Positions 50,911-58,855 of a stretch of DNA of 64,000 nucleotides are shown here, piece by piece (positions within the stretch are counted from its first letter, which is position 1; each line of letters starts with the position of its first letter). The notes under the pieces were generated by a model that saw only the letters and a list, made by a program, of their open reading frames with translations, was not told where the DNA came from and did no database searches. The position numbers and the translations under genes were made by a program. The DNA is taken from contig NZ_JBAJHU010000010.1 in assembly GCF_036867415.1 (NCBI RefSeq), positions 62,001 through 126,000 of the forward strand. The letters are read 5' to 3'. The DNA is from Rossellomorea sp036867415 (GTDB lineage Bacteria > Bacillota > Bacilli > Bacillales > Bacillaceae_B).

Positions 50911-51537
50911 TTAAAACATAAGATAATGCCTTACGATCTCTTCATACCCGGGCTTTTCTTTAATCATCTTTATGATCATTTCCCTCAGACCATCCAGCTC
51001 CCTGCTGTCCTTAGTCGTTGGGCAATCGGAATACTTATACTGATAGTATTCCTCGTTCAGCCTAACCTTTATCATATGCCTTCCAGCAGTGGAAACGGCA
51101 CAATTTTCTCCAGAATAAAGATTCTTCTCTTCCTTAAAATTTATCTCTTCAATCTTCGCATAAATCTCATCCCGTTCTTCTTTTGTAAACGAAATCGGCT
51201 TCACTTCCTCACCGCGAATGATCGTCCCATCAAACGTACTGACCGACGGCCCATGACTTGTGGTGATTTCGATATCAAAATTCGAACTGTTAGCAAAGAA
51301 ACCGCTCAGCCACTCACTTCCGATGAAACCAAGCTTCTCCCCATTCACCACCGCAAAAATGAATAGGAGCAAGAGCACAATCAGTAAACTGACAACAGGT
51401 GCATACCAGCGTCTCCGATAAGGCTTCTCCCGCTTCAGCTTTTCTCGGACCTTTCCCTTCAACTCATGCCCAAATTCGAAATCCTTCAGCCCCTCATCCG
51501 TCATTCTCTTAATCTTCCGCTCCAGCTCCCTATCCAT
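50911..51537 (-). CDS. Membrane anti-sigma factor candidate
   Basis: A 208-aa protein: a charged cytoplasmic N-terminus (DRELERKIKRMTDEGLKDFE), one transmembrane helix (VVSLLIVLLLLFIFAVV) at about residues 47-63, and an extracytoplasmic domain with two Cys (GENCAVSTAG, YSDCPTTKD). Its ATG at 51537 overlaps the sigma-factor stop by 8 bp. The topology and coupling are those of an anti-sigma that holds the ECF factor at the membrane; no named family recognised. Confidence 0.8.
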   Translation of the reverse strand: MDRELERKIKRMTDEGLKDFEFGHELKGKVREKLKREKPYRRRWYAPVVSLLIVLLLLFIFAVVNGEKLGFIGSEWLSGFFANSSNFDIEITTSHGPSVSTFDGTIIRGEEVKPISFTKEERDEIYAKIEEINFKEEKNLYSGENCAVSTAGRHMIKVRLNEEYYQYKYSDCPTTKDSRELDGLREMIIKMIKEKPGYEEIVRHYLMF

Positions 51538-52075
51538 CCTGCCTCCCCCCTTCTCCATATATCCGGTACAACCGCTCTCTTCCTGTCTTCAACCTTGTCT
51601 TGGCCGTACTCGGATTCAGCCCCAGCACATCCGCCATCTCATTCACCTTTAACTCCTGATAATAATATAAAAATAAGACCTCTCGATATTTGACGGGCAG
51701 CTTGAGCAGTTTCAGATGAAGCTCACTCCGTTTCTCCCCTTCAATCGCTTTCGATTCCGGATCCCCCCGCTCATGGAGGATTTCAGTCACCTTATTTGTA
51801 AGTAGGATCTTCCGGGTATCCCAGCGTTTCAGATGGTCCTTGCACTGATTGATCGTGATCCTCAGCAGCCACGTCTTCAGACTCGACTCACCCCTGAAAG
51901 AATCCACCTTCCCATAAAATTTCACAAATGCTTCCTGTGCAATATCCTCGGCCAAACCATAATCCTTCACGTACGAATACGCCATATACAAAACCGCCTG
52001 CCCATACTCTTCCATCGCCCGTTCAAGCAGTTCATCCTTATCACATTCCCCGTCCTGCAGCCGCTCCGCACTCAT
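51530..52075 (-). CDS. ECF-type RNA polymerase sigma factor
   Basis: A 181-aa sigma-70 family member. Region 2 is AYSYVKDYGLAEDIAQEAFVKF with SLKTWLLRITINQCKDHLKR; region 4 is PVKYREVLFLYYYQELKVNE with the helix-turn-helix GLNPSTAKTRLKTGRERL. The start is ATG 52075 after GAGGTGG (a GTG at 52078 is possible). Co-transcribed and overlapping with the anti-sigma gene. Probably autoregulated, since an ECF-like promoter lies just upstream. Confidence 0.92.
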   Translation of the reverse strand: MSAERLQDGECDKDELLERAMEEYGQAVLYMAYSYVKDYGLAEDIAQEAFVKFYGKVDSFRGESSLKTWLLRITINQCKDHLKRWDTRKILLTNKVTEILHERGDPESKAIEGEKRSELHLKLLKLPVKYREVLFLYYYQELKVNEMADVLGLNPSTAKTRLKTGRERLYRIYGEGGRQDG

Positions 52076-52105
52076 CACGTTCCCACCTCAGTTCTCTACA
52101 TCTTA

Positions 52106-52130
52106 GACGACACACCCTATAAGTTGGTTT
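52106..52130 (-). promoter_or_regulatory. ECF-type promoter of the sigma/anti-sigma operon
   Basis: On the minus strand AAACC, 16 bp, CGTC. AACC and CGTC cores at 16 bp are typical of Bacillus ECF sigma promoters. It lies 31 bp before the start codon, and the likely user is the encoded sigma factor. Confidence 0.65.
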
Positions 52131-52244
52131 GGAAAATTTTATATTTACTTAATTGTACTGGAAATTACTTTTGGAAGGTGGGAATTGAAAGGGGTTTTGA
52201 CAAACTGAAGCAGCGTCTTGTAGTTTTTCCATATTATGTTAAAC

Positions 52245-52356
52245 CCAGCGTAAATTGAGATTATTCAGCATAAAATAAAAAAAATCAGCATATATTGAAA
52301 TTTGTCAGCATATACTAATATTTTTGCGCATAAATCAAAAAAAGTCAGCATAAATA
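52245..52356. repeat. Six-unit array, 20-bp period, core TCAGCATA
   Basis: Cores begin at 52245 (CCAGCGTA), 52265, 52285, 52305, 52325 (TGCGCATA) and 52345, exactly 20 bp apart, separated by AT-rich variable 12-mers. Read on the minus strand the word is ATTTATGCTGA. It lies upstream of the ECF sigma operon and beyond its promoter. Non-coding: the period is not a multiple of three. Confidence 0.85.
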
Positions 52357-52425
52357 CATCCCCGCGCGCCTCGCCTGACTTATTTCCGGCAGAGTATGGA
52401 CTCCCACCGGTATCACGCAATAAAA

Positions 52426-52457
52426 AAAGAGCTGCCTACAACATCTAAGCGCTCTTC
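52426..52457 (-). terminator. Terminator of the 57-aa gene
   Basis: On the minus strand AAGAGCGC..GCAGCTCTT is followed by TTTTT. Confidence 0.6.
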
Positions 52458-52466
52458 TCAAACTTA

Positions 52467-52640
52467 TTAGCTTCCCATTTTGCGTCTTGTATTACTCGGC
52501 TTCTTGGTTTGCTGACTCTGCATACGCTGATTCGACGCCAAACCGTTATTCGCCTGTTTGCCGCCCGCCTGAGCTTCCTTCTTCTTGGCCAGCTGCTGCT
52601 TCATCGCTTCCTGCAGGCTGATTTTCTTCTTTTCCGTCAT
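52467..52640 (-). CDS. Small basic, Gln/Lys-rich protein, 57 aa
   Basis: ATG 52640 follows AAAGGGGG. The protein is hydrophilic and low in hydrophobic residues (SLQEAMKQQLAKKKEAQAGG, then a Gln/Asn-rich tail ending RRKMGS), so probably disordered, like many small spore or ribosome-associated proteins. No family recognised. It is flanked by two 20-bp-period repeat arrays. Confidence 0.6.
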   Translation of the reverse strand: MTEKKKISLQEAMKQQLAKKKEAQAGGKQANNGLASNQRMQSQQTKKPSNTRRKMGS

Positions 52641-52810
52641 TACATAACCCCCTTTTGAGGTAAAACTCTACTATTCATTATAATACATCTTTTAGGAGAA
52701 AACAGCTTGTTTTTGAATGCTTCAGCAGAAAACACGCCGTAAACCGCCTTCCAAAGGATTCTAGTTCGCTTTGTAATTAAGGATTTTCCGCCATTCCGGC
52801 ATTCCCCACA

Positions 52811-52945
52811 TATTCAAGCCACATTTTGAAAAAAACAAGCCACTTTTACACTATTCAAGCCCCTATCTAATTATTCAAGCCAACATTCAATTATTTAAGC
52901 CGCTTCCCCAATAATCAAGCAACTTGTCGAAATATCTCAGCACTT
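52811..52945. repeat. Six- to seven-unit array, 20-bp period, core TATTCAAGCC
   Basis: Cores (T/A)(T/A)TTCAAGCC occur at 52811, 52831, 52851, 52871, 52891 and 52911, with a degenerate seventh at 52931. Spacing is 20 bp (21 for the first step). Spacers of about 9-10 bp differ. Between 52641 and 52810 there is no gene. Confidence 0.83.
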
Positions 52946-52961
52946 CCTGCCATCACACTAA

Positions 52962-52995
52962 AAAAGACCAACCTCCAAAGAGATTGGTCCTTATC
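52962..52995 (-). terminator. Terminator of the 34-aa gene
   Basis: On the minus strand GGACCAATCTC pairs with the GAGGTTGGTC arm and is followed by TTTTTT. Confidence 0.7.
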
Positions 52996-52999
52996 GAAC

Positions 53000-53104
53000 T
53001 TAATGATATCCATTTTGCCCATTTGCAGAACCGGATGTCTTCTGCTTAGGCTTGTGGTTTTTATTCTGCTTGGTTCCGCCATCTTTTTTCGTTTTCTTTG
53101 TCAT
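53000..53104 (-). CDS. Tiny basic protein, 34 aa
   Basis: ATG 53104 follows CAGGAGTGATC. The product is Lys/Gln/Asn-rich (KKTKKDGGTKQNKNHKPKQK) and ends in GQNGYH. With its own terminator it looks like a real small gene, in the size range of minor acid-soluble spore proteins, but I cannot name the family. Confidence 0.55.
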   Translation of the reverse strand: MTKKTKKDGGTKQNKNHKPKQKTSGSANGQNGYH

Positions 53105-53150
53105 ACTGGATCACTCCTGTTTTTGTTATGGAAAACAAGTGGTCATCATT

Positions 53151-53169
53151 GGGACAAGGTACCTGTCCC
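53151..53169. repeat. Palindrome GGGACAAGGTACCTGTCCC
   Basis: A near-perfect 19-bp palindrome with GGTACC at the centre, joining the GGGACA stem seen at 33393 and 47252 with the GGTACC-type word of the 47.4-kb array. Confidence 0.5.
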
Positions 53170-53275
53170 TCCGTCCCGTTTGGTGTAAGAACCATTCTTA
53201 TTTTGCACTAAAAAGAAAATGAGCTTCCCGGTAATTTCCGGAAAACTCATGAAGGTCAACAGAAAAATGTCACAC

Positions 53276-53306
53276 TGACGGGTGATGAAATTCTTCTCAC
53301 CCGTCA
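53276..53306 (-). terminator. Terminator of cstA
   Basis: TGACGGGTGA (53276-53285) pairs perfectly with TCACCCGTCA (53297-53306), 13 bp past the cstA stop; the T-run on the minus strand comes a few bases later. Confidence 0.6.
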
Positions 53307-53319
53307 TGACTAATCAGTC

Positions 53320-54768
53320 TTATGCTGCAGATTGAGGAACGTCCTCGTCGACTTTGATCACACCGCCTGCGCTGAGTTGTTTTCTCAGGCTAAAGATAAA
53401 GGCCAGGACAACTGCGACCGTTCCGATTGTCGCTCCCGCATAGGAAGTGCTCATTGATAATCCGAACCCGATTGGTGCGTTCAGAATATACGTGAATGTG
53501 ACCATCGTCATGAATACTGCCGGGACACTTGCCACCCAGTGAGGTTTCTTTTGAAGCGCAAGGTACATCGCTCCCACCCAAAGGGCGATCATGGCCGTTG
53601 ACTGGTTGGCCCAGGAGAAATATCTCCATAGAAGGTTGAAGTCGATTTGAGTCAGAGCAACCGAGATGACGAATAATGGAACCGCGATCCAAAGACGGCT
53701 GGACATCTTCACTTGCTTCACGTTGATGTAATCTGCGATGATCATCCGTGCACTTCTGAATGATGTGTCGCCGGATGTGATCGGAAGTACGATGACACCC
53801 AGGATTGCCAGTGTTCCGCCGATGGAACCAAGCATCAGCATGGATACTTCGCTGACGATTGCCGCCGGTCCGCCTTCAGCTAGGATCGCACTTAATTCAC
53901 CTGGTCCGAATAAGCTCATCGCTGCCGCAGCCCAGATCATTGCGATGATCGCTTCTAAAATCATCATGCCGTAGAAAATCTTGCGTCCGTTCTTCTCATT
54001 TTGAGTCGTTCTGGAAATGATCGGTGATTGAGTTGCATGGAAGCCTGAGAGCGCTCCGCACGAAATCGTCAAGAATAATAACGGGAAGATCGCCACTGAA
54101 TCAGGGTGCATATTCGCAAGCGATATTTCAGGGATATCCGCTCCCGTGATGACAAGCCCTGCTCCTACACCTACTGCACTGATCAGCAGTAGAGCGCCGA
54201 ACAATGGATACACCCGTCCGATGATTTTATCGATCGGAAGCAATGTCGCTACAATATAGTAAATGAAAATTGCTGCGATGATCACTCCTAAGGAAATCCA
54301 GGCAGGAGTTAAATTCGCAATCAACGCTGCGGGTGCCGTGACGAATACCGTACCTACCAGCACGAGCAGTAAAATCGAGAAGCCATTCACAACGTGCTTC
54401 ATCGTTTTCCCTAAAAACTTTCCAGCAAGAGCCGGCAGATGCGCCCCGCCGTTTCGGATGGAGATCATCCCGGTTAAATAATCATGAACCGCTCCGGCAA
54501 AAATAGCCCCGAGTACGATCCAAAGGAATGCAACCGGTCCGTAAAGAGCCCCCATGATCGGGCCGAAGATCGGTCCGACACCAGCGATGTTCAAAAGCTG
54601 GATCATCGAATTCTTCTTCGTGTTCATCGGCACGTAATCGACGCCGTCCGCTTTCGCGTAGGCAGGTGTCGTCCGCGCCTCTTTCACTCCAAAAATCTTT
54701 TCAATGAATTTTCCATATGTGAAGTAACCGACAATTAAGAGTACAATTGCAACAAGAAATGTGACCAT
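53320..54768 (-). CDS. cstA: CstA family transporter (carbon starvation/pyruvate)
   Basis: A 482-aa polytopic protein of the short CstA form: TTPAYAKADGVDYVPMNTKK, then LNIAGVGPIFGPIMGALYG, and GAVHDYLTGMISIRNGG, all CstA signatures. Family members import peptides and, in E. coli (BtsT, CstA), pyruvate. ATG 54768 follows AAAGGGG. A perfect cre site (54794-54808) predicts CcpA repression, fitting a carbon-starvation gene. A LytS/LytT-type two-component system lies 1.5 kb upstream, as BtsSR regulates btsT in E. coli. Confidence 0.9.
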   Translation of the reverse strand: MVTFLVAIVLLIVGYFTYGKFIEKIFGVKEARTTPAYAKADGVDYVPMNTKKNSMIQLLNIAGVGPIFGPIMGALYGPVAFLWIVLGAIFAGAVHDYLTGMISIRNGGAHLPALAGKFLGKTMKHVVNGFSILLLVLVGTVFVTAPAALIANLTPAWISLGVIIAAIFIYYIVATLLPIDKIIGRVYPLFGALLLISAVGVGAGLVITGADIPEISLANMHPDSVAIFPLLFLTISCGALSGFHATQSPIISRTTQNEKNGRKIFYGMMILEAIIAMIWAAAAMSLFGPGELSAILAEGGPAAIVSEVSMLMLGSIGGTLAILGVIVLPITSGDTSFRSARMIIADYINVKQVKMSSRLWIAVPLFVISVALTQIDFNLLWRYFSWANQSTAMIALWVGAMYLALQKKPHWVASVPAVFMTMVTFTYILNAPIGFGLSMSTSYAGATIGTVAVVLAFIFSLRKQLSAGGVIKVDEDVPQSAA

Positions 54769-54793
54769 AAATTTGATCCCCTTTCGCTCATTA

Positions 54794-54808
54794 TGAATAC
54801 GCTTTCAT
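54794..54808. promoter_or_regulatory. CcpA cre site upstream of cstA
   Basis: On the minus strand ATGAAAGCGTATTCA matches WTGNAANCGNWNNCW at every fixed position. It lies 26 bp before the cstA start codon, so CcpA bound there would block transcription. Confidence 0.75.
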
Positions 54809-54952
54809 CATATCAAATACCGTCACAGTATCGTCACATTCCTGTTTAAGATGTCAATAATTCAAGCTGAAATGTTTACAGATGGGTTTAACGTGCATAA
54901 GATTTTTGTTGTGAATTGCCGAATCATCTTTTTTTCTTTTCACCCAGGCTCA

Positions 54953-55135
54953 TCTGCCTATATGTACTACTCCGCAGTCGGTTTCGGCATGAGCTATACA
55001 TAAATCAAAGAAGAATATGTGCAAAAAACAAGAGAGCATAACCTCTAGATCCACCCTTATACTGACAATAAAAAAGAAGACATGCAACGCCTGCTTGAAT
55101 GGGGAATTATCCGTGTCTATAGGAGGAAGTATTGA
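54953..55135 (+). pseudogene. Decayed C-terminus of a glycerophosphodiester phosphodiesterase
   Basis: One frame reads IKEEYVQKTREHNL, stop (TAG 55046-55048), IHPYTDNKKEDMQRLLEWGI. This mirrors the GDPD C-terminal pattern (Thr/Ser-x-E-x-V..H..GL-x-V-x-x-YT-x-N..DM..L..WG). An upstream TAA (55001) and the divergent end confirm decay. No start or upstream barrel remains. Confidence 0.6.
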
Positions 55136-55155
55136 AGGAAATGAAGAACATCGCT

Positions 55156-55192
55156 AAAAGCAGCGAAGATTGGTCTCTTCGCTGCTTTTTTA
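55156..55192 (+). terminator. Terminator after the GDPD remnant
   Basis: AAAAGCAGCGAAGA (55156-55169) pairs with TCTTCGCTGCTTTT and is followed by TTTATTC. It probably is the original terminator of the decayed gene. Confidence 0.75.
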
Positions 55193-55252
55193 TTCTTCTT
55201 GAACTAATTCAATTTATCTAAACAACTGGCTGCTACCAAGCAGGCGGCTTAC

Positions 55253-55984
55253 TCACCCTACAACCAGCAGCAATACGACATATCCGATTGTCCCCGAAAA
55301 AAAAGAAATAAAGCTGCTTTCTTTCTCATCCGGGATCTCTTCTTTCAACACATTCAGTACAATCCCTCCTGACAAGAACGCAAACAGCAGTGCAAGGAGT
55401 ATGTCATGGATTTCAGTCATTGCACCGATCAGCCAGCCAAATACAATTGCTCCAGCCAGGATCCAGCGGCCAACAGCATTGTAAATGGTACGATGATGAG
55501 TCCTGAGCCCGTAATCGACTACAAAAAAGTGAAGCCCCATCGCGATTACATACAACAATAAATTCATCCAGCCTTCCACATCACGATGAACCAGCAAATA
55601 ACCGATCAGCCCGTTATAAACAAAGAACGTACTGATATGAAGCCAGAAAGCACCTGTACCAGCCTCGTTTTCACCGGTCTCCATCCTGTTTTCTTTCCTT
55701 GAAGTGCTGACCATTTTCTCAATTCCATAAAACATCAGCAAGCCAATCAAAGCCACCAGATAAGCATGGTGATTGAGGAATGTCAGCATTTCAGATGATT
55801 CTGATAAACTTTCCTGATGCTCCTCAAGCTCAGGTAAAATATGGACAAACACATACGCTACTGAAACCCCGCCAGCTATCGATAAAAACCGACTCCTCGG
55901 CAACACCTCCAAAAACTTCAGGTGCTTCCCGGAAATATGTACAACCGCCAGCAGTACCGCATAAATAAACGTTAACCAAATCAC
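55253..55984 (-). CDS. ZIP-like polytopic membrane protein
   Basis: A 243-aa membrane protein with about eight helices. The start is GTG 55984 (GGAGGTGGCAGG upstream); the frame extends 16 codons further. Helix 2-3 carries FLSIAGGVSVAYVFVHILPELEEH and a later helix MGLHFFVVDYGLRTHHRTIY, whose spaced His/Glu resemble metal sites of ZIP-type transporters, but the canonical HxxxE pair is incomplete, so transport of a metal is only a possibility. Confidence 0.65.
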   Translation of the reverse strand: MIWLTFIYAVLLAVVHISGKHLKFLEVLPRSRFLSIAGGVSVAYVFVHILPELEEHQESLSESSEMLTFLNHHAYLVALIGLLMFYGIEKMVSTSRKENRMETGENEAGTGAFWLHISTFFVYNGLIGYLLVHRDVEGWMNLLLYVIAMGLHFFVVDYGLRTHHRTIYNAVGRWILAGAIVFGWLIGAMTEIHDILLALLFAFLSGGIVLNVLKEEIPDEKESSFISFFSGTIGYVVLLLVVG

Positions 55985-56195
55985 CCTGCCACCTCCGTTG
56001 AAAGAGTCTCTAGTTAAAGGTACCCTTCTCAAGAAGATGAAAACATTCTAATGAATGGCGGCCAACTAAATACTGATTAACCTTTTAATTGTTTATGTCA
56101 GATAAATAACTCCTCGGGAAAGTGGCTAGGCAATGATTAATGCTACGAAATCCCCTTCGAACTTCTTATATTGCGCCTGATACAATAACCTGAAT

Positions 56196-56267
56196 CCTGG
56201 CAGGCACCACATTAAAAGAATGTAATCCTAACCCCCCAACAATGAGATTATTGTTGTACTTGGTACA
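56196..56267. repeat. Two stray palindrome words of the 47.4-kb array type
   Basis: CCTGGCAGGCACC (56196-56208) is a damaged half-palindrome; TGTACTTGGTACA (56255-56267) differs from the array unit TGTACCTGGTACA by one base. Both lie in the 316-bp gap between the ZIP-like gene and lytT, which holds no gene. Confidence 0.5.
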
Positions 56268-56300
56268 ATTCCTCTTATACCCTTCACTACCGTATACAGT

Positions 56301-57023
56301 CTACAACTCAAGCCGCTCCCGCAGCTCCTTCACATAATTCCTGCTTACAGGGACCTTCTCTTTCACCCCGTGAACTTTCAGTTGATAGACCCCATTTCCC
56401 CACGGGATGAGTTCTTCGACATACGGCAGCTGAACGAGATAGCTTTTGTGTACACGGAAAAATGGATGGGTAACGAGTTTTGCCTCAAGATCTTTGATCG
56501 CCAGCTTGCACGTGTATCTTTTCTTTTCTGTGCAGATATATGTTTCCCGCTCTTCTCGGAAGATGTAAAGGATATCGCCCGGTTCAATGAAGATGATTTT
56601 GTCTTCATCTTGTACGGATAGCTTACCCATTGTTTTCGAATCTTTTTGTTCTCCATGCTCAGTCAGAAGTAACTTTTTCAGCCGCTCCATCGTCTGCGAC
56701 AGCTGAGCCTCGTCAAAAGGCTTGACCAGGTAGTCCACCGCTTCGACACGAAACGCCTTTAAAGCATAGTCCGGGTATGCGGTCGCGAAGACGATTTCCG
56801 GTTTTTTCTTCATCTTCTGCAATGCTTCAGCGAGATCGACGCCGCTCATGCCGGGCATCTCGATATCAAGGAATAATACTTGCGGATCCCGCGTCAAAAT
56901 CAGCTCCATCGCCTTTTCAGCAGAGTTTGCCTCCCCAACGATTTCAACCCACTCGTATTCACTCAGAAGATGCTTCATTTCCTCCCGGCTGTATGGTTCG
57001 TCATCAATGATAGCGACTTTCAT
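56301..57023 (-). CDS. lytT: LytTR family response regulator (LytT/BtsR-like)
   Basis: A 240-aa regulator: receiver domain (DDEPYSREEMKHLL, phospho-acceptor Asp53 in LFLDIEMPGMSG, Lys in VDYLVKPFDEAQL) followed by a LytTR DNA-binding domain (residues 135-235, FFRVHKSYLVQLPYVEEL, VPVSRNYVKEL). ATG 57023 (AAAGGAGGGAG) overlaps the kinase gene by 20 bp. It probably controls cstA, the nearest transporter, in the manner of BtsR or YpdB. Confidence 0.9.
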   Translation of the reverse strand: MKVAIIDDEPYSREEMKHLLSEYEWVEIVGEANSAEKAMELILTRDPQVLFLDIEMPGMSGVDLAEALQKMKKKPEIVFATAYPDYALKAFRVEAVDYLVKPFDEAQLSQTMERLKKLLLTEHGEQKDSKTMGKLSVQDEDKIIFIEPGDILYIFREERETYICTEKKRYTCKLAIKDLEAKLVTHPFFRVHKSYLVQLPYVEELIPWGNGVYQLKVHGVKEKVPVSRNYVKELRERLEL

Positions 57024-58761
57024 CTGCTATTCTCCCTCCTTTTATTGAGAATTCCACTGTCGTCCCTGATCCTTTTTCAGAATGGATTGTAAGGCCCGAC
57101 TCTTCTCCGACCATCATTTCCAGTCTTTTATTGACATTGTAGAGGGCAAGCCCAGTTCCGGTAGTGGATTCCACCGGCTCAAGCAGCAATGTTTCAAGCC
57201 GGGATGCGTCGATTCCATCTCCGTTGTCTTCCACTTTCACGGTCACACCATCATCTCCTGAAATGATCGATATGTTTAAAATGAAGCCTTCAGACTGATT
57301 CTTCATTCCGTGTTTAATCGCATTTTCAACAAGCGGCTGCAGGGTGATTGATGGCACCACTGCCTGCAGCGCCTTTTCATCGAGCTCATACTCGATCTGC
57401 AGCCGGTCAAAGAATCTCGCTTCTTCGATGGCGAGATATGCCTTCACGTGCTGGCATTCTTCCTTCAACGTCGAAGTCGATTTCGTGCTTCCGCTCAGGT
57501 TCTGCCTGATGAACCGAGAAAGTGAAATCAGCAAGGTCCGCGCTTTGTCCGGGTTGATCCTTATCAGTGATACGATGACATTAATGGCGTTGAAAAGGAA
57601 ATGCGGACTGATCTGTGCCTGCAGGGCTTTGACCTCGGATTCCTTCGCAAGCTCTTTATGGGTATCGATTTCTGCAAGTTCCAACTGGTTACTCAAGAGC
57701 GTCGAGATCCCTTTTGTCAGCTCCATCATGATCGGAGAGATGGCTTTTTCCGAGTGGAAGTAGAATTTCAACGTACCGACGATTTCATCCCCTTTAAAAA
57801 GAGGGGCCATGATGGCGGCGCCAAGCGGACAATCACCGCGGTCACACTGTATTTCTCTTTTCCCGACCTTCAATAATTCTCCCGTTTCGATGACCCGCTT
57901 TGTTGCCTCGGTCTGAATCGGCCTGTCCTTTTGATGATGATCCGATGCGACACCGACGTGGGCCAGGATATGTGTCCTGTTTGTGATCGACACAGCGAGG
58001 GCGTCAACCTCCTTCATCAGGATCTGGCATGTTGCATAGGCGGAAGATGCGTTCAACCCTCTTCGCATATACTTCACCGTCCTGTCGGCTAGCCGGAGCG
58101 CTTTCTGGGACTGCACTGCTCCCATTCGCTCTTCCTCATAGAACACACTTTTAATGATCAGCATGAAGATCCCGGTCCCGATCCCATTAGCGATGATCAT
58201 CGGCCAGCCGATATCGGATACGAGTTCATACGCAACAGGATACGGTTTGGCAAAAAGAAGGATGATGGCCATTTGCATGGCTTCTGCCAGAAATCCGACG
58301 AAAAACGCTTTTTGAGGGGACACAAGCCGGTTCTTCTTCTCACGCTTTCCGATATATCCAGCAAGAAGTCCGGCGATGACGGTTGATACGCTGCACGCGA
58401 ATGCCGTGAATCCGCCAAGAAAAAACCGGTGTACGCCAGCTACAAGACCGGCGCCAAGACCGATCCACGGACCGCCCAGTATGCCGGCTGCCACGATCCC
58501 GATCACCCTTGAATTCGCGATCGCTTCATTGTCCTGCAGGTGCAGCTGCCATTTGGCATACTCATCGACTTCTGCATTCACGATCAACCCTGTATAAGAA
58601 CCGATGATTCCAAAACAACCAAACAGCAGAATGATCAGCAGGGTCTGGGACTTCTTCACGTTCCTCCGCTGTTCGATCAGTTTGCGAAAAAAACCGAGCC
58701 TCGTCATGATAAAGGCGATCGTTACAATGATCCCCAGCCGTTCAATCATGGCGATCAGCAT
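57004..58761 (-). CDS. lytS: LytS family sensor histidine kinase
   Basis: A 585-aa kinase starting at ATG 58761 (AAAAGGAGGTGG upstream). It has the 5TM-5TMR_LYT membrane sensor (helices from residue 5 to about 195, with NSRVIGIVAAGILGGPWIG), a GAF-like domain (ALAVSITNRTHILAHVGVAS), the His-kinase phosphorylation region QAQISPHFLFNAINVI (His), and a HATPase (ENAIKHGMKN, DNGDGIDASR). LytS/BtsS-type sensors respond to external pyruvate or to changes of membrane potential. Confidence 0.92.
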   Translation of the reverse strand: MLIAMIERLGIIVTIAFIMTRLGFFRKLIEQRRNVKKSQTLLIILLFGCFGIIGSYTGLIVNAEVDEYAKWQLHLQDNEAIANSRVIGIVAAGILGGPWIGLGAGLVAGVHRFFLGGFTAFACSVSTVIAGLLAGYIGKREKKNRLVSPQKAFFVGFLAEAMQMAIILLFAKPYPVAYELVSDIGWPMIIANGIGTGIFMLIIKSVFYEEERMGAVQSQKALRLADRTVKYMRRGLNASSAYATCQILMKEVDALAVSITNRTHILAHVGVASDHHQKDRPIQTEATKRVIETGELLKVGKREIQCDRGDCPLGAAIMAPLFKGDEIVGTLKFYFHSEKAISPIMMELTKGISTLLSNQLELAEIDTHKELAKESEVKALQAQISPHFLFNAINVIVSLIRINPDKARTLLISLSRFIRQNLSGSTKSTSTLKEECQHVKAYLAIEEARFFDRLQIEYELDEKALQAVVPSITLQPLVENAIKHGMKNQSEGFILNISIISGDDGVTVKVEDNGDGIDASRLETLLLEPVESTTGTGLALYNVNKRLEMMVGEESGLTIHSEKGSGTTVEFSIKGGRIADESRYH

Positions 58762-58812
58762 GGACAGCCACCTCCTTTTCCCCCTATTATACTTGACCCT
58801 TTCCATTAAATC

Positions 58813-58855
58813 ACAAAAAAGAAAGACCCCATTAAACTTCTGTTTAATAGAATCT
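58813..58855 (-). terminator. Terminator of the BrkB gene
   Basis: ATTAAAC (58831-58837) and GTTTAAT (58842-58848) form the stem; outside pairs AGA/TCT extend it, and the A-run 58815-58820 gives T residues on the minus strand. Confidence 0.55.
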
